Shown here piece after piece: positions 59,232-64,000 of a stretch of 64,000 bases of DNA. Where the stretch lies: assembly GCA_041504365.1 (NCBI GenBank), contig CP167917.1, forward strand, positions 3,224,001 to 3,288,000. The letters are read 5' to 3'. The notes beneath the pieces were generated by a model that saw nothing but the letters and a program-made list of their open reading frames with translations, did not search any database and was not told the origin of the DNA. The translations under genes were made by a program, and so were the position numbers. The stretch comes from Dryocola sp. LX212. Its GTDB lineage: Bacteria; Pseudomonadota; Gammaproteobacteria; Enterobacterales; Enterobacteriaceae. How positions within the stretch are numbered: position 1 is the first letter of the stretch; each line of letters starts with the position of its first letter.

Positions 59232-59474
59232 ATGCCTGTCATACTAAGATTTAAGGGGTATCGGTTCTTTTTCTATTCGAATGAGGGTGACCCCCGCGAA
59301 CCTGCACACATTCACGTTCGCGGCACTGATGGTGAGGCAAAATTTTGGCTAACACCTGAAGTGCTGCTGGCGCGTAACGATGGTTTTAATGCTCGCGATC
59401 TGAAAGAGCTGGTGGGCGTGGTTGAAGAAAATCGCAAACTACTAATGGAGGCGTGGAATGACTATTTCGCCTAA
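59232..59474 (+). CDS. DUF4160 family protein
   Basis: 80 residues: MPVILRFKGYRFFFYSNEGD, then the family motif REPAHIHVRG (about 22-31) with two histidines, and a C-terminal helix (DLKELVGVVEENRKLLMEAW). Its Shine-Dalgarno is weak (GAGAAC). It overlaps the DUF2442 gene by 17 bases. Such pairs occur widely on mobile DNA and look like two-component toxin-antitoxin-type modules, but no activity is established to my knowledge. Confidence 0.87.
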   Translation: MPVILRFKGYRFFFYSNEGDPREPAHIHVRGTDGEAKFWLTPEVLLARNDGFNARDLKELVGVVEENRKLLMEAWNDYFA

Positions 59475-59706
59475 GAACGTAAAATTCGACGAATACAATA
59501 TGTGGGTAGAGTTAAGCGATGCCCGTACGATGGGCGTACCGTTGGCATGGTTTCCGAAATTGATGCACGCCAGCCCTGATGAGCGAAACGACTTTGAGTT
59601 AAGCCGCCGTGGTATTCACTGGGATAGCCTCAATGAGGATATTTCTATTGAAGGACTCCTGGCCGGGCGTGGCGATGTGACATTCAAGCCACACAGCGCC
59701 GCATAA
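59458..59706 (+). CDS. DUF2442 family protein
   Basis: 82 residues. The family residues are AWFPKLMHASPDERNDFELS (about 30-49) and RGIHWDSLNEDISIEGLL (about 51-68). It starts inside the last codons of the DUF4160 gene, so the two are translationally coupled. DUF2442 proteins often accompany DUF4160. The gene ends 126 bp before the attR-like repeat. Confidence 0.87.
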   Translation: MTISPKNVKFDEYNMWVELSDARTMGVPLAWFPKLMHASPDERNDFELSRRGIHWDSLNEDISIEGLLAGRGDVTFKPHSAA

Positions 59707-59831
59707 AATCCCCCTGGCGGTAATGCCCTTCCTTCCGTTACCGCCATTCTGCTTAATATCCCTCTATGTATCCCTAAAAAACACGAAACCAATAATTATC
59801 TTTAATAATTAATATGTTACCTTGTTTCATC

Positions 59832-59851
59832 ATTCCTGCAGGGGACACCAT
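59832..59851 (+). other. attR-like core
   Basis: An exact 20-bp copy of the argW 3' end (58815-58834), 1017 bp downstream. It marks the right end of the mini-island. The flanks differ (CATC before, TTAAC after). Confidence 0.85.
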
Positions 59852-59950
59852 TTAACTACAGCCTTCCGTTTACTCAACGCTATAAAACGCCGTTAAATCA
59901 GCCTGCACAGGTATATTTTCATATATCAACGCCTGCTCACATCCGCTGTT

Positions 59951-60018
59951 TGTAGGTCGGAAAAGCGAAGCGTCTTCCGACAATATGAATCAAAGGGTGG
60001 ACGACGCTGCCGCTTGAC
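59951..60018. repeat. Diverged REP pair
   Basis: GTAGGTCGGAAAAGCGAAGC then GGGTGGACGACGCTGCCGCTT. It lies in the otherwise gene-free stretch 59707-60083, where apart from the attR-like core nothing else is seen. Confidence 0.6.
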
Positions 60019-60083
60019 CATCAAGGCGGTAGCTACGAGTCCAGTACAAATTTGTTGTTTGCGAGCCCCTTCGCACACCCAAA

Positions 60084-60398
60084 ATGCAACGCTGTAACCG
60101 CCATTTTTCTGCTTGTCACCTGCAAACCTCCGGGCGTATTCTCTCTGCGCACCAGCAAAATCTGGTGCCGGGCGTAGGAACCCGGTTTTCTCTAGGGCAA
60201 TATCAAGGGCTTAACGTCTTTTTTGTTGTCGTGGCACCAACACACCTTTATCCTTATCAACGGTGGCGCTGGTGGGGCAACCTTCGGGTTGGCCGATATT
60301 CCTTAGAGGTCGGTTTCCTACCCTCATCAGCGCCACCACCCGAGCGTAGGAACTCTGGTGATGGTGATTATCTACTCTGTAGGAGATCATTATCATGA
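60084..60398 (+). CDS. Icd/Ash-like ORF overlapping a C4-type RNA
   Basis: 104 residues, basic, with a Trp/Arg-rich centre (YPYQRWRWWGNLRVGRYSLE, about 57-76) and the tail ERRNSGDGDYLLCRRSL. Sequences with this centre are usually annotated as host-cell-division-inhibitor Icd-like or Ash-family proteins of P4-like elements. The stop overlaps the next start (ATGA), which argues for real translation. However, the same DNA folds as a C4-like RNA, so part of the protein similarity may reflect the RNA. Confidence 0.5.
   Translation: MQRCNRHFSACHLQTSGRILSAHQQNLVPGVGTRFSLGQYQGLNVFFVVVAPTHLYPYQRWRWWGNLRVGRYSLEVGFLPSSAPPPERRNSGDGDYLLCRRSLS
60262..60352 (+). ncRNA. C4-antisense-RNA-like structure
   Basis: GGTGGCGCTG (60262-60271) pairs perfectly with CAGCGCCACC (60328-60337). 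Inside it, CAACC-TTCG-GGTTG (60278-60291) forms a tetraloop hairpin. TTCCTAC (60315-60321) is complementary to GTAGGAA just downstream (60346-60352), the kind of target pairing used by the P4/P1 C4 RNA to shut translation of a downstream gene. The assignment is by eye; the covariance model was not run. Confidence 0.6.
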
Positions 60399-60826
60399 TG
60401 TCAGCTCAAACCCATTCTCAGCCGCAACCAGACAACGCCCTGGTTTCCCCGATTACCGCCAGCATGGATCTGTTTCAGCTTCTCGACGTGTGCGAATCCC
60501 TTGCCGACGAGTTAATTGAATGCAAAACAGCAACCGAACAACAGGCGCTTTGCGGGCGCATCGCCCACTGCCTGGAAGTGATGAAAACCACCTTTGACCA
60601 GCCGCTGCCCGCGTATCTGGTGGAACGCCTCACCGTCGATAAAGAAGTGAAAATCCAGGTGAACCACGACTCAGAAATACAACGCCAGTATTGCCACGCG
60701 CTGACGCAAACCTTATTGAGCCGCGCCCATACCCTTGAGGTGAACCGCGCCTTAACCGGCATGCTGTTTGAGCAGATTAATGAACTGGTCGAAGATTTAC
60801 AGGCGCCGCGTTTTCTGCGCGGCTAG
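60395..60826 (+). CDS. Uncharacterised protein coupled to the Icd-like ORF
   Basis: 143 residues, ATGATG start after TAGGAGAT; the first ATG overlaps the upstream stop. It is helical and acidic, with no signal peptide or membrane segment: SPITASMDLFQLLDVCESLA, then LPAYLVERLTVDKEVKIQVN and a C-terminal ELVEDLQAPRF. I do not recognise a domain of known function. The C4-like RNA upstream could control its translation. It lies convergent with hsdS. Confidence 0.75.
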   Translation: MMSAQTHSQPQPDNALVSPITASMDLFQLLDVCESLADELIECKTATEQQALCGRIAHCLEVMKTTFDQPLPAYLVERLTVDKEVKIQVNHDSEIQRQYCHALTQTLLSRAHTLEVNRALTGMLFEQINELVEDLQAPRFLRG

Positions 60827-60837
60827 GTGAGATTGGT

Positions 60838-60866
60838 TGGCGGGTAAGCAGCAAGCGCTACCCGCC
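60838..60866. repeat. REP-like inverted repeat
   Basis: TGGCGGGTAAGC and GCGCTACCCGCC around GCAA, between the convergent ends of 60826 and hsdS. It could also act as a terminator. Confidence 0.6.
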
Positions 60867-60873
60867 GAAAAGA

Positions 60874-62643
60874 TTAGCTTAATGCAGCGTCAGTCAGTGC
60901 GTCCGCCAGGTGGAGCTGGGTTTGCTGGGCGGATTGCAGGCGGGACTTGAGGGAATCGCAGGTGCTGAAAAATGCCTCAACCGTCAAAATTACTTTTAGT
61001 TGAGTTTTAGTAGGAGGAAGCGCAACGGGAGCAAATTTTAAATTATCTTGGGAAATATTCATCTGGCTTTCAGCCATACCTGATTTAGATGATTCCAGAT
61101 ACTCCGCGGTCACACCACAATTAAGGCACAAAGAAATATATTTTGCTGATATATCCTTTGAAATCAAATGAAACCTAATTATCTTATCGGATATCATTAA
61201 TCTCTTTCTCGTTTTTTCAACCACACAAGAAATACCAACTCGATTCTTTGGCCCAGCTCTTGTTATCAAAATGTCACCAGTTTTTACTTCATATTGTGCC
61301 CGTGGTTGCTTGCTATTTGGTAAGGTTTTATTTTCCTGCTCTCTATACTCTAATGTTTGTACTGCGGTGGTTTTTAGTATGCCCCAGACATTTTCATTTG
61401 GAGATGGTTCAGGTAAACATGCAGGACTCCAACCTGCATCCATATTTTCAATAATGTCACCAATACGACACCACTCCCACCCCGGCGGTAAAACAAAAGG
61501 TTTTTCTTCATCACTCACTGGCGGCAAAGGTTTTTGTTTTTTAATTTTGCCTTCTTTCACCAGTTGCGCTTTTTCCTGCTCAATACGTTTAAGCAGCTCA
61601 GATGCAGGCTCATCACTAGGATCCTGCGGCACCAGTTTACCCATTACCGCCAGTTGCAGAATGGTTTGCTTAAGCGCATCAATGCTCGCTTCGGTGGTAA
61701 ACAGCGTGTCGAAATGCTGGCTGATTCGCGCCCAGTGTTCGGCGAGTTCTTCGGCATTTTGGCTAACGGTCAGCGTTGCCAGCAGGGTTTCAACCAGTTG
61801 CTGGTGTGCCTCCAAAATAATTAAAGATTGTTGTTCAAGTTGGTCACAGAGAGCCATTAGTTCATTAACTTTGGCGACGATACTGTGTTGTTCTGTGACT
61901 GGTGCACACGGTATTAACAAGCTCTCCCATTTGCCTCTATTTATTATTGGCGTTGCTGAACCTGTAGATGCTGTGATCATTGAACTAATAAAAAGTGTTG
62001 TTGAAATAGAGAAATATAGATATTTACTATCTACTAACACTGGTCTTATAGAGTTAATTTGTTGATTAAATGCTACTCGCTCACTGACTACTGCTGATTT
62101 ACCAATAGAACCACCAATGCAAACAGTGAAAACATCCCCATTATTAGCCTCTGTGCTATTCAACATGCCATCTTCAGAAAGAAATTTATCTCCTTGAGTA
62201 ATCTCACCACATTGAGTTATTTGCCCAGGACCAACAAAGGGAATATTTCCGTTAAAATGACTGGAGACTGATGTGCTTGGTGTTTTTCCAGTTGAGCACA
62301 TACCAACATTACCCAGTCTTACCCACGCCCACCCCTGCGGCAGCTCAAAAGGCTTCTCATCCTCGCTAATTTCAGGTAGCGGCTTTTGCTTTTTAATTTT
62401 TCCCTGTTTCACCAGCTCGGCTTTTTCAGCGGCAATACGCTTTAACAACTCAGAAGCCGGTTCATCATTCGGATCCTGCGGCACCAGCTTGCCGCGCACC
62501 GCCAGCTCCAGAATCAGCTCGCGCAGTTTCTTAATGCCGTAGAGATCGATTTTACCGTTGCTGCCGCGCCCGGCGGTTGAGCGGGTTTGCAGGGCGGAAG
62601 TCCAGGTATCGATATGTTGGGTGATCAGTTGTTCAACGGCCAT
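60874..62643 (-). CDS. hsdS: Type I restriction-modification specificity subunit HsdS
   Basis: 589 residues. Two target-recognition domains (about 111-255 and 395-560) alternate with conserved helical blocks. The block at residues 40-111 (LRELILELAVRGKLVPQDPN onward) is repeated at 324-395 (LKQTILQLAVMGKLVPQDPS), DNA 62311-62526 and 61459-61674. Each recognition domain reads one half of a bipartite DNA target, so the site cannot be predicted from sequence. The recognition domains are clearly AT-richer than the constant blocks, a sign of domain shuffling. ATG overlaps the hsdM stop by one base. Confidence 0.95.
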   Translation of the reverse strand: MAVEQLITQHIDTWTSALQTRSTAGRGSNGKIDLYGIKKLRELILELAVRGKLVPQDPNDEPASELLKRIAAEKAELVKQGKIKKQKPLPEISEDEKPFELPQGWAWVRLGNVGMCSTGKTPSTSVSSHFNGNIPFVGPGQITQCGEITQGDKFLSEDGMLNSTEANNGDVFTVCIGGSIGKSAVVSERVAFNQQINSIRPVLVDSKYLYFSISTTLFISSMITASTGSATPIINRGKWESLLIPCAPVTEQHSIVAKVNELMALCDQLEQQSLIILEAHQQLVETLLATLTVSQNAEELAEHWARISQHFDTLFTTEASIDALKQTILQLAVMGKLVPQDPSDEPASELLKRIEQEKAQLVKEGKIKKQKPLPPVSDEEKPFVLPPGWEWCRIGDIIENMDAGWSPACLPEPSPNENVWGILKTTAVQTLEYREQENKTLPNSKQPRAQYEVKTGDILITRAGPKNRVGISCVVEKTRKRLMISDKIIRFHLISKDISAKYISLCLNCGVTAEYLESSKSGMAESQMNISQDNLKFAPVALPPTKTQLKVILTVEAFFSTCDSLKSRLQSAQQTQLHLADALTDAALS

Positions 62644-64000
62644 CAGTTCGCCCCCTTGTTGCCCGCCAGCGCGGCACCGAGAATATCGCGCAGCTGGCTG
62701 CGCAGCTTGCTGATTTCCGCCTGCTGCGTCTGGTACTGCGCCAGCAGCTCTTCCGGATCGTGGCTGATGGTTTCGCCCTGGTACGGGTTTTTGATGTCGA
62801 GGTTGAAGTTGCGGGCAATCACTTCATCGATACTGACTTTCCACGCCTGGTTGTTCGCTTCGCGGCTGGCAAAACCGTCTGCTTCACTGCCCCACCAGTC
62901 GATCTCGGTCTGGAACTCTTCAAACTTCATCGGTTTGGTTTTGCTGTAGTTCTTTACGCCAGCCGGGTACGGATGCTCGTAGAACCAGATCTCTTTGGTC
63001 GGCTGGCCTTTGGTGAAGAACAGAATATTGGTTTTGATGCCTGTATACGGGTTAAACACGCCGTTCGGCAGGCGCACGATGGTGTGCAGGTTGCACTCTT
63101 CGGTGAGCAGCTTTTTGATTTTGGTTTTCACGCCTTCGCCAAACAGCGTGCCGTCCGGCAATACCACCGCCGCACGGCCTTTATCGGCCAGCACTTCAAT
63201 AATCAGCTGCAGGAACAGATCGGCGGTTTCGCGGGTCTGCATTTCTGCCGGGAAGTTTTTCTCGATGCCGTCTTCTTCGGTGCCGCCAAACGGCGGGTTG
63301 GTGACGATCACGTCAAGCTGCTCATCCCACGAGGAAAGCGGCTTGTTAAGCGTGTTGTCGTGGCGGATTTGCACCGGGACTTCAATGCCGTGCAGCAGCA
63401 TATTGGTGGTACACAGCAGGTGCGGGAGCTGCTTTTTCTCCACGCCGAAAATCTGCTTTTGCAGGGTTTTATGGTCTTCGGTGGTGTTAACGTAATGTTC
63501 TTTCACATGGTCAAACGAACACGCCAGGAAACCGCCGGTACCGCAGGCCGGGTCCATAATCGACTCGCCCAGCTTCGGGTCGATGCGGTTGACCATAAAG
63601 CGCGTCACCGCACGCGGGGTATAGAACTCGCCCGCATTGCCCGCGTTTTGCAGGTCGCGCAGGATTTGTTCGTAGATGTCACCAAACAGGTGGCGTTCGG
63701 AACTGCTGCTGAAGTCGATTTCATTAAGTTTATTAATGACCTGGCGCAGCAGCGTGCCGTTCTTCATGTAGTTATAGGCATCGCTGAACGCTTGTTTGAC
63801 CACAAAACCGCGCGGGTTTTTATCGATTGGCGCAATCATGCTTTTCAGGGTTGGGAACAGGTCGTCATTCACAAATTCCAGCAGCTCGTCGCCGGTGATC
63901 CCTTCGCTGTTTGCCGCCCAGGTGCGCCACAGGTAGCGTTCAGGGATCGGCAGCTGGTAGTCATCCTGCTCCAGTTCAAGCTCTTCTTCCTGGGTGTCAA
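62643..64000 (-). CDS. hsdM: Type I restriction-modification methyltransferase HsdM, 5' end outside window
   Basis: The frame is open from the right edge (DTQEEELELEQDDYQLPIPE at the start), so the N-terminal domain is missing; about 451 residues are seen. The SAM motif DPACGTGGFL and catalytic NPPFGG show an N6-adenine methyltransferase. The C-terminal tail binds HsdS. A GTG at 63872 is internal and not the start. hsdR is not visible, so it is unknown whether the locus restricts as well as methylates. Confidence 0.95.
   Translation of the reverse strand, partial: DTQEEELELEQDDYQLPIPERYLWRTWAANSEGITGDELLEFVNDDLFPTLKSMIAPIDKNPRGFVVKQAFSDAYNYMKNGTLLRQVINKLNEIDFSSSSERHLFGDIYEQILRDLQNAGNAGEFYTPRAVTRFMVNRIDPKLGESIMDPACGTGGFLACSFDHVKEHYVNTTEDHKTLQKQIFGVEKKQLPHLLCTTNMLLHGIEVPVQIRHDNTLNKPLSSWDEQLDVIVTNPPFGGTEEDGIEKNFPAEMQTRETADLFLQLIIEVLADKGRAAVVLPDGTLFGEGVKTKIKKLLTEECNLHTIVRLPNGVFNPYTGIKTNILFFTKGQPTKEIWFYEHPYPAGVKNYSKTKPMKFEEFQTEIDWWGSEADGFASREANNQAWKVSIDEVIARNFNLDIKNPYQGETISHDPEELLAQYQTQQAEISKLRSQLRDILGAALAGNKGAN

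Noticed and set aside
60211..60396. Minus-strand ORF opposite the C4-like region
   Set aside because: It arises from the palindromic RNA segment; it has no ribosome-binding site and no similarity that I recognise.
61459..62526. hsdS internal repeat as a sign of misassembly or gene duplication
   Set aside because: Two conserved blocks are a normal feature of HsdS proteins with two half-subunits, and the protein-level repeats differ at many positions.

Overview
The window is an enterobacterial chromosome segment. It starts in the 3' end of pta and carries the conserved Escherichia/Salmonella gene order yfcD-yfcE-yfcF-yfcG-folX-yfcH-hisPMQJ-argT-ubiX-purF-cvpA-dedD-folC-accD-dedA-truA-usg-pdxB-flk-yfcJ-fabB-mnmC-yfcL-epmC-yfcA-mepA-aroC-prmB-smrB-sixA-fadJ-fadI ... 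yfcZ-fadL-mlaA ... yfdC-argW. Proteins align end to end with E. coli ones but with many substitutions, so this looks like an Enterobacteriaceae relative (Enterobacter/Cedecea/Leclercia-like) rather than Escherichia; the genus cannot be fixed from the sequence alone. Short palindromic REP/BIME elements with the core GGTGGATGACGCTGCGCTTA lie in at least a dozen intergenic gaps, including a tandem array of 57-bp units between mnmC and yfcL.

Accessory block 1 (about 0.4-5.7 kb) sits where E. coli has yfcC: a PTS (EIIA, EIIB, UlaA-like EIIC) followed by a transketolase split into two genes, with a divergent LacI-type regulator and a perfect palindromic operator. It is probably a sugar uptake and carbon-rearrangement operon. 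Conserved blocks follow: redox/GST and folate genes, the histidine and lysine/arginine/ornithine ABC transporter, de novo purine, folate, acetyl-CoA carboxylase, tRNA modification, fatty-acid synthesis (fabB with FabR and FadR sites) and fatty-acid oxidation and uptake (fadIJ and fadL with FadR sites).

Accessory block 2 (about 40.0-48.3 kb, between fadI and yfcZ) is a graveyard plus one apparently working module. It holds a decayed, fused DUF1778-GNAT (TacAT-type) toxin-antitoxin pair with its two operators still perfect; a two-domain fimbrial adhesin frameshifted at a T7 tract and lying between 0.4-0.5 kb direct repeats; a redox-stress-like module; and an ISNCY-like transposase relic. The module is a periplasmic DUF1471 protein, a TetR regulator, a second DUF1471-like protein without a signal peptide, a DUF417 membrane protein, a 44-residue ORF, MsrB and MsrA. 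Both of its transcription units start from near-identical promoters whose spacers contain the same ATCTAC-N6-GTAGAT palindrome, which makes a single TetR regulon likely.

The last part has a complete ccmABCDEFGH cytochrome c maturation operon placed directly upstream of mlaA, then yfdC and argW (tRNA-Arg CCU). A 20-bp copy of the tRNA 3' end lies 1 kb downstream and brackets a mini-island with an integrase relic and an overlapping DUF4160/DUF2442 gene pair. Beyond it are a C4-antisense-RNA-like element overlapping an Icd/Ash-like ORF, an unknown coupled gene, and a type I restriction-modification locus (hsdS, and hsdM running off the end).
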